DNA of 58,978 nucleotides from Oceanobacillus_B kapialis (GCF_042685265.1 NZ_JBHUMX010000038.1); one strand, 5' to 3'. Shown: positions 26,621-34,399, counted from the first letter of the stretch. The notes: generated by a model from the sequence alone, not told the origin. Made by a program: numbers and translations.

Positions 26621-27988
26621 TTAGTTTAAGTCAATTCTAACTTTCTCTAATTCAACAGGAATATTTGCACTTAACGTTCCCATGTCTACTCTTACTATAT
26701 AGTTGTCTTTGTTAAAACCTTTAATTTGACTTATATCAAAGGTGCTTGAGAATCTCAGATTATCTTTGTCTTTTACCTCGACTGTATGTTTGATTGGTTC
26801 CTTATAAATATCTTTTTCGGATTCTTTCACTAAATCGATTCCAGTTCTAGCAAAATCTTTATAGAACGAAAAGTCTTTGTCCATATTATCACCATTGTTT
26901 AGTTGGAAATCAAACGTAACTTTCTTATCTTTAAAAGTTATATCTTCTATCTCTACCGCTAAATCTTGTCTATCCGCATTTATATTAATAGGAGCTGCTT
27001 TATCTAAACTAATAAAACGATCGGGTTCATCTAACGCTACTTTAGGAAGTACCTCAATATAATCCGTTTCTCCCTTTATTGATTGTGGAATTATACTTCT
27101 CTCTTTAAGAATATTGCTATTACTTTTTTCCACCGTACCTAGTTCTATTCCACCTGTGGAGATATTTAGTTCCTTACCTTGATCATCATAAACCTCTAGT
27201 CTTACTGAATCATGTTTTCCTTCAGGGGAAGTAGCAGTATAATTAATGGCAGTAGATGCTTTACCTTCAATAATGGAATCGAAGTGAACATTCACGCCAA
27301 TATTATCCTCAACTGTTCCTTTATCAACGTTTACTGTTTCATATGGCAATTGTTTAATCGGCACATCAAATAGCCAGCTACCTTCCTTTCCACCTATCCT
27401 TTTAAACTCTAATGGGAAAGTAGTTTCTGCAGGTAATTCAGCTTTCGGGTAGCTTAGTTGAATATGCCCAACATACCCATTTTCTGCTGGCTCCATATGG
27501 ATGAGTTCCTTACCGTCACTAATCCCTTCCGCCCCATTAAATATCTCATAAAAACCTTGTACACTACCGTCTTCCTCTGTTTTAACATTACCTTTAACTG
27601 AAAAAGTAACACCTACGACAGCTCCGTCATAGTAAGCATTGTTTATAGTTACGTCAATACCTTTATAACTGAAGGTTTGGTTTAATTTTGTTATCAAATC
27701 CTGGGATTGTAAACTTCGGCCTACAGAATCATTAAAGGCAGTATACACATTTCCAAGTAACGGTACTTGAGCCATCACATGAGAAAGGGAAGGTAAAACA
27801 AAACTCGATGAAACAAAAATGGTTGCAGCAGCTGCTGTTGCCCAGATTATTTTCTTTGCTTTTCTTCTATTTTTATGTACCACAGACCCCTGGCTAGCAC
27901 GCTTTCTTCCAGCCTTTATTGCCGCAAGTACATCCTCTTTAGATACTTCAATCTCTTCAGATGCTTCTTGAAAGTATTCTTTCTTCAT
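26621..27988 (-). CDS. DUF4179-type membrane anti-sigma factor
   Basis: About 455 residues from the ATG at 27988. A TTG three codons earlier is too near the ribosome site. A short cytoplasmic N-terminus (FQEASEEIEVSKEDVLAAIKAGRK) is followed by one membrane helix (IIWATAAAATIFVSSSFVLPSLS, about 47-69). A large extracellular part starts with the DUF4179 signature VPLLGNVYTAFNDSVGRSLQ and continues with repeated beta-sandwich regions like DUF5643. Such proteins hold an ECF sigma factor at the membrane until released by a signal. It overlaps the sigma gene by 32 bases, so translation is coupled. The signal is unknown. Confidence 0.85.
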   Translation of the reverse strand: MKKEYFQEASEEIEVSKEDVLAAIKAGRKRASQGSVVHKNRRKAKKIIWATAAAATIFVSSSFVLPSLSHVMAQVPLLGNVYTAFNDSVGRSLQSQDLITKLNQTFSYKGIDVTINNAYYDGAVVGVTFSVKGNVKTEEDGSVQGFYEIFNGAEGISDGKELIHMEPAENGYVGHIQLSYPKAELPAETTFPLEFKRIGGKEGSWLFDVPIKQLPYETVNVDKGTVEDNIGVNVHFDSIIEGKASTAINYTATSPEGKHDSVRLEVYDDQGKELNISTGGIELGTVEKSNSNILKERSIIPQSIKGETDYIEVLPKVALDEPDRFISLDKAAPININADRQDLAVEIEDITFKDKKVTFDFQLNNGDNMDKDFSFYKDFARTGIDLVKESEKDIYKEPIKHTVEVKDKDNLRFSSTFDISQIKGFNKDNYIVRVDMGTLSANIPVELEKVRIDLN

Positions 27989-28502
27989 CGTAACCAATCC
28001 CTCCTAACAACTTTTTTAATCGCCTTTTTCCTCTACTTAAATAGGTCTTTACCGTATTTTCCGGGATGTTCATAACTTCTGCTACCCCACTTATAGGAAG
28101 ATCCTGAAAGTAAAATAGAATAATAGCGTTTTTTTGATTATTATTTAACCGATTAATGGCCTCTAATAAATCCAGGGACTCTTCACTATGTTCACTCTTA
28201 TCTGTAGCCAGTTCCACCAAGTTGTGCAAAGGTAACTCCTTCTTACTCTTTTTAAGTATGTCATACGAACAATTTATAAGTATTTTAGTTAGCCAAGTTA
28301 GAAAGTACTCTTCCTTTTTTAATTGACCAATTGATAGAAAAGCTTTATAAGAAGTCTCTTGCACGACATCCAAAGCGTCTTCACGATCCCGGACGTATAA
28401 AAATGCTGTGCGATACAGTTGTTCGCCATGGATAACGAGTAGTTTTTCGAGGCACTCCTTATCTCCTTGAATTGCTTTTTTTATAAGTTTTTGTTCTCTC
28501 AT
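27957..28502 (-). CDS. ECF-type RNA polymerase sigma factor (SigV-like)
   Basis: The 181-residue protein has region 2 as LYRTAFLYVRDREDALDVVQETSYKAFLSIGQLKKEEYFLTWLTKILINCSYDILKK. Region 4 is LNNNQKNAIILFYFQDLPISGVAEVMNIPENTVKTYLSRGKRRLKKLL. AAGGAGG precedes the ATG. The overall look and the DUF4179 partner fit the SigV-like group. An ECF-type promoter (28525-28554) sits just upstream, implying autoregulation. Confidence 0.9.
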   Translation of the reverse strand: MREQKLIKKAIQGDKECLEKLLVIHGEQLYRTAFLYVRDREDALDVVQETSYKAFLSIGQLKKEEYFLTWLTKILINCSYDILKKSKKELPLHNLVELATDKSEHSEESLDLLEAINRLNNNQKNAIILFYFQDLPISGVAEVMNIPENTVKTYLSRGKRRLKKLLGGIGYDEERILSRSI

Positions 28503-28524
28503 GTGTTATCCTCCTTTCTGAACA

Positions 28525-28554
28525 TTAGAGGTAAAGTTTAATTAAAAAGTTTCA
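28525..28554 (-). promoter_or_regulatory. ECF sigma promoter upstream of the second sigma operon
   Basis: On the minus strand TGAAAC (28549-28554), a 17-base spacer and CCTCTAA (28525-28531) differ by one base from the promoter of the first sigma operon. It lies about 23 bases before the sigma start codon. Confidence 0.72.
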
Positions 28555-28681
28555 TTTTTTTAAGAGCCCACAATTAATCTAGCTTCCTATACAGTACAAG
28601 CTAGCAAAAAATAAAAATGGATATGTTAGAATATAAAATGTATTTTTTAAATTATATTACTTCCTTAAAAGGAGGAGCGTA

Positions 28682-28930
28682 ATGGAAGCCTTCAAAAAGC
28701 AAAAGAGAGAAATAAAACCAATCGATAACGTTTTATCATCTACCGTAATACTATTATTGTTGAAGCTTACCATTGATCAGTTTTTCTTTGAGCTGTTCCC
28801 CACAGTAGGCGATTACATCTTTTAGATAACTATCTCTATTATTTTCATCATCATCTTTTATCTTAAGAAAAGCTACATTTACCTTGTTATGATGCTTTTA
28901 ATACTAAGTTTAGGGTTAATCAATTTTTAG
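28682..28930 (+). pseudogene. Small membrane-protein gene interrupted by an in-frame TAG
   Basis: AAGGAGGAG precedes an ATG that opens an 82-codon frame with a single internal stop, TAG at 28823-28825 after 47 codons. The first part reads MEAFKKQKREIKPIDNV, then SSTVILLLLKLTIDQFFFEL. After the stop, in the same frame, come ITISIIFIIIFYLKK and YLVMMLLILSLGLINF, two hydrophobic helices, up to TAG at 28928. Both halves look like one membrane protein, so a recent nonsense mutation is likely. A 47-residue product or readthrough cannot be excluded. Family unknown. Confidence 0.6.
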
Positions 28931-28991
28931 TTTACAAGCATTATTATATTTCATATTAGGGCTTAAAGGCAGAATAACTTTATCCCAATAG

Positions 28992-29029
28992 AAAAGCCCT
29001 TTACCGGTATAAGGTCCGATAAAGGGCTA
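28992..29029 (-). terminator. terminator downstream of the flavoprotein gene
   Basis: AGCCCTTTA and TAAAGGGCT form the outer stem. On the minus strand it is followed by TTTTC. It lies about 115 bases past the flavoprotein stop and could also serve the broken plus-strand gene. Confidence 0.65.
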
Positions 29030-29143
29030 ATTTCATATTCTGCACGTTGTCACTTTCTACTTAAGTATATTATAGTTTTTATTCTATTGTTGCAAATCCC
29101 AAATCTAGAGCAGCCATCCTACTATTTGTACCGAAGGCATCTA

Positions 29144-30412
29144 CTAATTAACACAGCAATCTTGCTGCTTTTGAGGTAATATAGTAGTCTTGCAAACACC
29201 GGTTTCTGGAAGCTTTAGCTTCACCTGTTTTGCTGCTTGAACATCTCCTGCAATATAAGCTACGATTGATCTAACTTGTTCGTATCCGGTAGTCATCAAA
29301 AAGGTTGGGGCTCTTCCATAGGATTTAACCCCAGCGGTGTAAAAGTTAGCTTCTGGATGCCTGAGCTCTTCCTCCCCATGTGGACGTACAGTTCCACAGC
29401 TATGCAAATTAGGATCAATTAAGGGAGCTAAAGTTGGCGTACTCTCAACTACCGGATCTATCTCATATCTCACTTCACGCAGAAAATCAAAATTTGGCCG
29501 CGAACCAGTATTAACAATAATTTCATCAACAGATAATTTAGTACCCTCGCTGCTGGTAAGTACAAATCGAATACCATCATTATGAATATCTTCCACATGA
29601 AAAGGAGTAAACACCTCTACTATTCCTTGCTGTACAAGTTTGTGGACACTTGTACCTAAAGCACCACGGGCCTCTAGTTGATCTTGTGCTCCTCCCCCAA
29701 ATGCGGATAATGCTGATTCTTTTCTTAGGACCCAGGATATCTTTGTTGCTGGATAAGCTTCTTTCAACTCCGCAAGATTCATTAGCGAGTTTAGTGCGGA
29801 GTGACCAGCACCAATCACCACTGTATGTCTTTCTTTAAAAACTTCTGGTTGTTGGTATACATTAGGAATATTTGTATGCACGAGGTCCCGCAAAGAATTA
29901 TTTAACCAAACACCATCTGCGTATGGTGGGTTTGGATTCTGCCAAGAACCACTGGCGTCTATAATAGCTGAGGCTTTTATTTTTTCTAAAGATGATCCAT
30001 TTTTATAATGAACGACAAATGGTCGCTCGTTTCGTTTATCAGATTTTAATTTGTCAGCGCCATTTTTTGTAACATGAATAACTTCTGCATTATATTGTAA
30101 GTTATCATGTATCACTCCTAACCGCGATAACGGTAGCAGGTATTCCTCTATAAAGTCTTTTCCTGTTGGCAGTTTGTGAATATCAGGTTGTTGCCAGTCA
30201 GTTTTTTGCAATAATTGTAAGGCTGCTTGATCGATGTTATATTCCCAGGGAGAAAATAGTTGTACATGTCTCCATTCTAGAATATTACTGCCAACGGATT
30301 CTCCTTTTTCCAAAATCTTAAAAGGTATTTTATACTCAACGAGGTGAGCTGCCGCTGCTAGACCGACTGGTCCTGCTCCAATTATTATGACAGGTAATTG
30401 TTGGTTCATCAT
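29144..30412 (-). CDS. FAD/NAD(P)-binding flavoprotein in an arsR operon
   Basis: About 422 residues from the ATG at 30412, seven bases from AAGGGG. A GTG two codons earlier is possible. The FAD motif IIIGAGPVGLAAAAHLVEY is at the N-terminus. A second dinucleotide motif VVIGAGHSALNSLMNLAEL lies near residue 200. The C-terminal FAD contact is NFYTAGVKSYGRAPTFLMTTGYEQVRSI. It is related to flavin monooxygenases and thioredoxin-reductase-like proteins and ends in a Cys pair (QQDCCVN). It lies eight bases after an ArsR-type regulator with arsenic-style cysteines. A role in arsenic or metalloid redox chemistry, like ArsO-type proteins, is plausible but not shown. Confidence 0.75.
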   Translation of the reverse strand: MMNQQLPVIIIGAGPVGLAAAAHLVEYKIPFKILEKGESVGSNILEWRHVQLFSPWEYNIDQAALQLLQKTDWQQPDIHKLPTGKDFIEEYLLPLSRLGVIHDNLQYNAEVIHVTKNGADKLKSDKRNERPFVVHYKNGSSLEKIKASAIIDASGSWQNPNPPYADGVWLNNSLRDLVHTNIPNVYQQPEVFKERHTVVIGAGHSALNSLMNLAELKEAYPATKISWVLRKESALSAFGGGAQDQLEARGALGTSVHKLVQQGIVEVFTPFHVEDIHNDGIRFVLTSSEGTKLSVDEIIVNTGSRPNFDFLREVRYEIDPVVESTPTLAPLIDPNLHSCGTVRPHGEEELRHPEANFYTAGVKSYGRAPTFLMTTGYEQVRSIVAYIAGDVQAAKQVKLKLPETGVCKTTILPQKQQDCCVN

Positions 30413-30425
30413 ATACACCCCTTTT

Positions 30426-30758
30426 TTAGTTTGAACAGTTAATTTTAATATCTTTTGTCGGGCCCCTAAATAAGCAACAAAGCTCTTCTGAAAGGATATG
30501 ATTCAGCATGGAAGGGTTCAATCCATAATAATTCCATGTCCCCTTCTTCTCCTTTGTAATCAGTTCAGCATCCAGTAAGATTTTTAAATGGTAGGAAAGC
30601 TTTGATTGGGCCATCTCCAATGCCTCCGTAAGATCACAAACACAAATGGTCTCTTCTGGAGATTTTGCCAGAAGTTCTAGTAACTCTAATCGCTTTTTAT
30701 CAGCCAAAGCTTTAAATATACCTTGATAATCAGTTAGATTTAAATCTTTCGCAATCAA
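30426..30758 (-). CDS. arsR: ArsR-family metalloid-responsive repressor
   Basis: 110 residues from a TTG after GGGGGGTG. The winged helix reads IFKALADKKRLELLELLA, then TICVCDLTEALEMAQSKLSYHLKILLDAELITKEKKGTWNYYGL. The C-V-C-D-L motif in the recognition region is the As(III)/Sb(III) site of classic ArsR proteins. A further Cys pair (EELCCLF) and a terminal Cys are near the end. Two copies of ATCAAATTATTTTGAT lie upstream and are the expected operators. It is followed directly by the flavoprotein gene. No arsB or arsC is nearby. Confidence 0.87.
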   Translation of the reverse strand: MIAKDLNLTDYQGIFKALADKKRLELLELLAKSPEETICVCDLTEALEMAQSKLSYHLKILLDAELITKEKKGTWNYYGLNPSMLNHILSEELCCLFRGPTKDIKINCSN

Positions 30759-30775
30759 TTTCGCACCCCCCTTAC

Positions 30776-30829
30776 ATCAAATTATTTTGATATTATAAGC
30801 GTATTTTACATCAAATTATTTTGATGTAA
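30776..30829 (-). promoter_or_regulatory. Tandem ArsR operators and promoter
   Basis: ATCAAATTATTTTGAT occurs at 30776-30791 and again, inside a longer 24-base palindrome, at 30806-30829. The copies are 34 bases apart. A TATAAT box on the minus strand (30792-30797) lies between them, so bound repressor would block the promoter. Confidence 0.82.
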
Positions 30830-30849
30830 AAGAAATATGCTTCTCTTAA

Positions 30850-30881
30850 AACAAAAAAGCCTCTATGTTAAGAGGCTAATA
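30850..30881 (-). terminator. terminator after the small Cys/His-rich gene
   Basis: AGCCTCT and AGAGGCT pair around a six-base loop. On the minus strand six T residues follow. It sits 14 bases beyond the stop codon at 30895. Confidence 0.8.
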
Positions 30882-30894
30882 AATTATATCTTTC

Positions 30895-31074
30895 TTAGTT
30901 TCTGCCCCACCACTCACAGCGGTGTTTTTTTAATTCATGGCAAGTAACAGCAGTGCGAAACCATGGATGATCGTAATAGTCACCTCTAACCCTGTTATCA
31001 TCATTACAATGGTTTTTCTTTTTGTGACAGCTACATTCATGTTCATGGTGTTTTTGTCTAGAATTACAACTCAT
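30895..31074 (-). CDS. Small Cys/His-rich protein (59 residues), possibly metal-binding
   Basis: AAGGAGGAGG is followed seven bases later by an ATG. The frame begins MSCNSRQKHHEHECSCHKK and continues NHCNDDNRVRGDYYDHPW, then VTCHELKKHRCEWWGRN. It holds six Cys and eight His in 59 residues, with an H-x-C-x-C-H cluster near the N-terminus and later TCH and HRC pairs. There is no hydrophobic segment. It has its own terminator and lies directly upstream of the arsR promoter region on the same strand. Metal binding is an inference from composition. A small spore-coat component is another option, since Bacillus coat proteins are often Cys/His-rich. Confidence 0.75.
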   Translation of the reverse strand: MSCNSRQKHHEHECSCHKKKNHCNDDNRVRGDYYDHPWFRTAVTCHELKKHRCEWWGRN

Positions 31075-31211
31075 AAAGTATCCTCCTCCTTTCTTACTAC
31101 CACTATATGTTAATAAATAGAAGAGGATTGGACAGGTTTCATAGTCAAAGAATACATTCTAATATTAATAAGTCACTCACCATGTTTAGAATTAGTAATA
31201 AGGAATAAACT

Positions 31212-31676
31212 CTATTCCTGCATTTTCAGGATGATATCTAGTTCTCTACCTAACACTTCAAAAGCAGTTTTAGCAATAAGATCTATGTAGGTGAATTCAA
31301 TCCAATCTTTTTGAAATAAATTACTACAATAAACAGTGAGTGTATTTTCTGAGATGGTAGCCTTGGTAGTTAAAAACCAAGCCTTATAGGAGCCAGAAGA
31401 AACCTTGTTAGATATAGCATCTAATATTTTTACCCAATTGTGATCAATTTCACTATTAATTTCTTCAGTATCCTCAAATGTAGGAGAGACTAAAATAGTA
31501 AGACCAGCCTCACCATTACCCCACATCTTTACCCATGGAGAAGATCCTTTAGGTAAACTAAACGTTCTTTCTTCCAATGGCTGAATTGGTTTATTTTCAC
31601 TAGAAGCACCATGAGCAAAGGTTGCAGGGTGAATTTTTACCGGCCTGTTCGTGTCGTTAAAATACGTAAACTTCAT
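31212..31676 (-). CDS. Chimeric protein: small beta-rich domain fused to a DnaA domain I
   Basis: The 154-residue protein follows AAGGAGG. Residues 1-68 are a compact beta-rich domain (MKFTYFNDTNRPVKIHPATF, RTFSLPKGSSPWVKMWGNGE, AGLTILVSP) similar to stand-alone small Bacillus proteins of unknown role. Residues about 80-150 align along their length with the N-terminal domain of DnaA: NWVKILDAISNKVSSGSYKAWF, then TLTVYCSNLFQKDWIEFTY, and DLIAKTAFEVLGRELDI. DnaA domain I mediates DnaA self-association and binding of helicase and regulators. No AAA+ or DNA-binding domain follows, so it is not a replication initiator. It might bind DnaA partners, or the fold may be reused for another purpose. Confidence 0.7.
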   Translation of the reverse strand: MKFTYFNDTNRPVKIHPATFAHGASSENKPIQPLEERTFSLPKGSSPWVKMWGNGEAGLTILVSPTFEDTEEINSEIDHNWVKILDAISNKVSSGSYKAWFLTTKATISENTLTVYCSNLFQKDWIEFTYIDLIAKTAFEVLGRELDIILKMQE

Positions 31677-31862
31677 TGTTTATTTCCTCCTTACTATACT
31701 TGCTTCATAGGTACTTCTATAAAGGAGTAGCGTCAACCCTTAACATTAAATCCATTATACCTAATTTCATTTACCCATACCTGCAAAACTATCAAACTGC
31801 CTCTCTTGAATCCTTTTTTCATTATATATAGAACACAAACTACATGGGAAAAAGCAACAAAT

Positions 31863-32870
31863 TTATTTCCTCCTTGCTTCATCTATTATAGCTTGCAAAT
31901 ATGTTCCATACTTTGCTGCAAGCTTGTCATGAAGTTCCGTGTCTCCTTCTTTATTATCATTGACTACCATTTCAAAAGCAGTTTGTTGTAAGTCACCAAA
32001 TAATTCGGACAAACCTAATTCATTAATTTCATTTTCGAAATATGCTATATCATAAAGTGATTGTTCTACAAGTTGCATTTCAGCAGAATAGTCCATCTGA
32101 TTTTCTCGGAAGTGAGAATCGTGTGCCCATTTATCGGAAAGGTCACGAATAAAACTTTCAAGTGAATCATATCCTGAAGACCCGTCTTCTCCGTATGTGA
32201 AAAGACCAATTTCAAGTTTTGAAGCAGGAATACCGCCGCCCTTCCAAATTTTTGTCATTTCAGAAACCTTGTCGCCGTTTAATGTATGTGTTACACCGTA
32301 CACCTCGCCCTTCCCATCGTGATTGACCGCAATATCAAGGTCGTGGAACAATTGTACCGTGTATTCATATGCTTTTCGCATTTCTACATCTGTTGGTTTC
32401 CATTGTTCTACAAGTTCAACCGCTTCTATCGCTTCGCCGTTGTTTCCTAAATGGGCTGTGCGGGAGAATTGTAAGTGATTAATTAACGAATTAAGCATAA
32501 ACAGATTTGACATATCTTCTCCCATTGCTTTACCTTCCGCCCATACTTCCATTTCATCTCGTAAATTAGCAATTTCCTCTATTTTCAAATAATATGTAAA
32601 CCCTTCATCATTCCCAGATTGTTCAATTCTTGGATCGTCCAAATTGCCCTCTAGGATTTCGATTGATTTCGTAATCCATTCACCAAAGTTTTCGCTACTT
32701 TCCCATTCAAGTAACGCTTGGTTTTCTTGTTCTGCACCAACTTCTTGCTCTTTCATTGCCGATTTACTTTTTACTTCCTCTTTATTTTCGTTAGTTTCCG
32801 AATTACCGCAGCCAACAAGCAATCCACTTATCATGATAACTGATATACTTATTTTCAAAAGCTTTCTCAT
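31863..32870 (-). CDS. Secreted lipoprotein of unknown function
   Basis: The 335-residue protein has a lipoprotein signal (MRKLLKISISVIMISGLLVGC) with the lipid-modified Cys at 21. A Lys/Glu-rich linker precedes a mostly helical domain (EWITKSIEILEGNLDD, YYLKIEEIANLRDEMEVWAEG, LFMLNSLINHLQFSRTAHLG, RKAYEYTVQLFHDLDIAVNHDG, LHDKLAAKYGTYLQAIIDEA). It would be anchored outside the membrane. I do not recognise a named family. A good sigma-A promoter lies at 32907-32934. It is a single gene between the DnaA-domain protein and tRNA-Val. Confidence 0.75.
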   Translation of the reverse strand: MRKLLKISISVIMISGLLVGCGNSETNENKEEVKSKSAMKEQEVGAEQENQALLEWESSENFGEWITKSIEILEGNLDDPRIEQSGNDEGFTYYLKIEEIANLRDEMEVWAEGKAMGEDMSNLFMLNSLINHLQFSRTAHLGNNGEAIEAVELVEQWKPTDVEMRKAYEYTVQLFHDLDIAVNHDGKGEVYGVTHTLNGDKVSEMTKIWKGGGIPASKLEIGLFTYGEDGSSGYDSLESFIRDLSDKWAHDSHFRENQMDYSAEMQLVEQSLYDIAYFENEINELGLSELFGDLQQTAFEMVVNDNKEGDTELHDKLAAKYGTYLQAIIDEARRK

Positions 32871-32906
32871 AATCGAGCCCCATTTCCGTTATTTTCCAAC
32901 GAATCA

Positions 32907-32934
32907 ATTCTACCAGATTCATTCCGCCAGTCAA
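32907..32934 (-). promoter_or_regulatory. sigma-A promoter of the lipoprotein gene
   Basis: On the minus strand TTGACT (32929-32934), 16 bases and TAGAAT (32907-32912) lie about 37 bases before the ATG. Confidence 0.6.
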
Positions 32935-32990
32935 TATCCTTGGAACAATAAGCAACCTTTTCGGATGCTCAATGAAAATCTCTTCACATA

Positions 32991-33026
32991 AAAAAACCAC
33001 GCTTGATTAATTATCAAACGTGGTTT
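32991..33026 (-). terminator. terminator after tRNA-Val
   Basis: On the minus strand CCACGTTTGAT pairs with ATCAAGCGTGG, with one mismatch, followed by seven T residues. It lies 13 bases past the tRNA. Confidence 0.88.
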
Positions 33027-33038
33027 TCGTAATTTGTA

Positions 33039-33111
33039 TGATTCCGATTGGGCTCGAACCAACGACCTCTACCCTGTCAAGGTAGCGCTCTCCCAGCTGA
33101 GCTACGGAATC
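33039..33111 (-). tRNA. tRNA-Val (anticodon GAC)
   Basis: Read on the minus strand, GATTCCG pairs with CGGAATC as the acceptor stem. The D arm is GCTC...GAGC. The anticodon stem CTACC/GGTAG encloses TTGACAG, giving anticodon GAC for valine codons GTC/GTT. The T arm carries GGTTCGAGCCC-type sequence. The discriminator base is A and CCA is not encoded. A terminator follows closely. It stands alone rather than in a tRNA cluster. Confidence 0.95.
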
Positions 33112-33232
33112 GAATCTTTACAATAAATTTACTATATATAATATCTTTCTATCTGTCAATATTTAATAGATTCATTCTTTCAGAAGGACTTCTCCACTAG
33201 ATAATCGAATGGTAATACTATATCAAAATTAA

Positions 33233-33698
33233 TTTAGAGGGGTATTATTCTACAATCAAGAGGAAGATGAATGTGGTGGTCTAATATACGGTAATGGCGT
33301 TGACAAGAACGGAAAGGAGTTTGTTGGTACTTCCCTCACAATCGATCAATATAAACAGGACCAGGTCGTGCAAATGGATTACTTTGAAGAGAATGGAGAA
33401 AGCCGTTATGGTTTTTCTATTTATGACCGCCCCAGTATACCATTAAATGAACTTATGAAAGCCACAGAAAAAATTAAAAATAGCGATGTCAGCCAAGAAT
33501 ACAAACAAGAGCAGTTAGAAGAGCTTTATAAAGGAAATGCAGAACGGGCTTTTATGGGTAAAAACAAAAATGGCGAAATATCTGTTCATTTAAATGATCA
33601 AAAAGGAAATCCGTATGGTAATTGACGCACAAGGTGAACCAAAATTAGAATTCCTAAATGCCCACGGTGATGTTACATACAAGCTCCCTCCTGAGTAA
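33233..33698 (+). pseudogene. 5'-truncated and frameshifted gene of a conserved unknown family
   Basis: An open reading begins without a start (RGVLFYNQEEDECGGLIYGN) and continues through TSLTIDQYKQDQVVQMDYFE and FSIYDRPSIPLNELMKATEK to HLNDQKGNP. A one-base shift is then needed to continue as RMVIDAQGEPKLEFLNAHGD, VTYKLPPE and stop at 33696-33698. The pieces read together as the C-terminal two thirds of a protein found in Bacilli, whose start is missing here. It is therefore a remnant, 120 bases from the tRNA. The intact protein's function is unknown. Confidence 0.75.
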
Positions 33699-33730
33699 GA
33701 AAAAACAGGACAGTCTCGAATGCTGTCCTG
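33699..33730 (-). terminator. terminator after the CotF-like pair
   Basis: CAGGACAG and CTGTCCTG pair around a loop. On the minus strand a run of six T residues follows. Confidence 0.85.
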
Positions 33731-33747
33731 CTCCCTCCCCCAACCAA

Positions 33748-33999
33748 CTATTGCTGGGAAAGTTGACTTTTTATTTGTTGAACGACTTGCGGGTTAGCTG
33801 GTGCTGCTGGCTGATAATAACCTTTTTGGTTTGCGTAATTATAAAGGGTACGTTGGCGTTGCTCATCTTGATTACGCATCTGAATCAATGTCTGACGTAA
33901 TTGCTCGTTATCGGATTCACTAATATATGTTGCATAGCCTGTCAAGCTTGCATTTAATCCTGCTAAGTAGTCATTTACGATATCTTTTTCTGAAAGCAT
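33748..33999 (-). CDS. Spore coat protein, CotF-like
   Basis: About 83 residues from the ATG at 33999, nine bases after GGAGG. The sequence MLSEKDIVNDYLAGLNASLT, then GYATYISESDNEQLRQTLIQMRNQDEQRQRTLYNYANQKGYYQPA, matches the C-terminal CotF half (DUF CotF/YhcQ). That half is a helical pair with a Tyr-Gly-rich tail found on the spore coat. It lies 13 bases after a second small protein of the same type, so the two genes together correspond to one B. subtilis CotF-type polypeptide. Sporulation-specific expression is expected. Confidence 0.83.
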   Translation of the reverse strand: MLSEKDIVNDYLAGLNASLTGYATYISESDNEQLRQTLIQMRNQDEQRQRTLYNYANQKGYYQPAAPANPQVVQQIKSQLSQQ

Positions 34000-34012
34000 G
34001 TGCAATTCCTCC

Positions 34013-34201
34013 CTATCCTAAAAATGTCATAAGTTTTTGCTGAGCTGATTTGGCATCCTGCGCATCTTTTTGCAGCATGGAAACAAGCTGGGGATCTGTA
34101 CAATTTTGTGCATAGGCCTCAAGTTTATTTGCGATCATACCATGTCCTCCAATAATATGACGCAGGTTTTCCAATTCAAGCTCTGTTAATCCGTTATACA
34201 T
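34013..34201 (-). CDS. Small CotF-like spore coat protein
   Basis: About 62 residues. The start is taken at the ATG at 34201, eight bases after AAGGGG. An ATG two codons earlier is nearly on top of that site. The sequence MYNGLTELELENLRHIIGGHGMIANKLEAYAQNCTDPQLVSMLQKDAQDAKSAQQKLMTFL resembles the N-terminal helical half of CotF-type proteins. It is cotranscribed with the 33748-33999 gene. Confidence 0.78.
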   Translation of the reverse strand: MYNGLTELELENLRHIIGGHGMIANKLEAYAQNCTDPQLVSMLQKDAQDAKSAQQKLMTFLG

Positions 34202-34399
34202 GTCCATTGCCCCTTTCTTGGAAATACACGTCTATCTTTCCCATAGCTATAATGCATATGCATAAAAAGTGTCGATATTTTTATCTGTTTTTAGATTCTT
34301 TTTTACTTCGGAACACGAACTAAATAAGTGGATAAAAATAGTGTTTCCTATTATAATAGGAAGAATATTGGATTAATTTACGACAGGTGGAGAGTCAAC

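Noticed and set aside
32803..33000. 65-codon frame upstream of the lipoprotein
   Set aside because: It spans the lipoprotein's promoter and overlaps its start; it reads like leader DNA and has no ribosome site.
34252..34263. ATGCATATGCAT palindrome between the coat genes and the ABC exporter
   Set aside because: A 12-base AT-rich palindrome is likely by chance, and no second copy or clear promoter relation was found.
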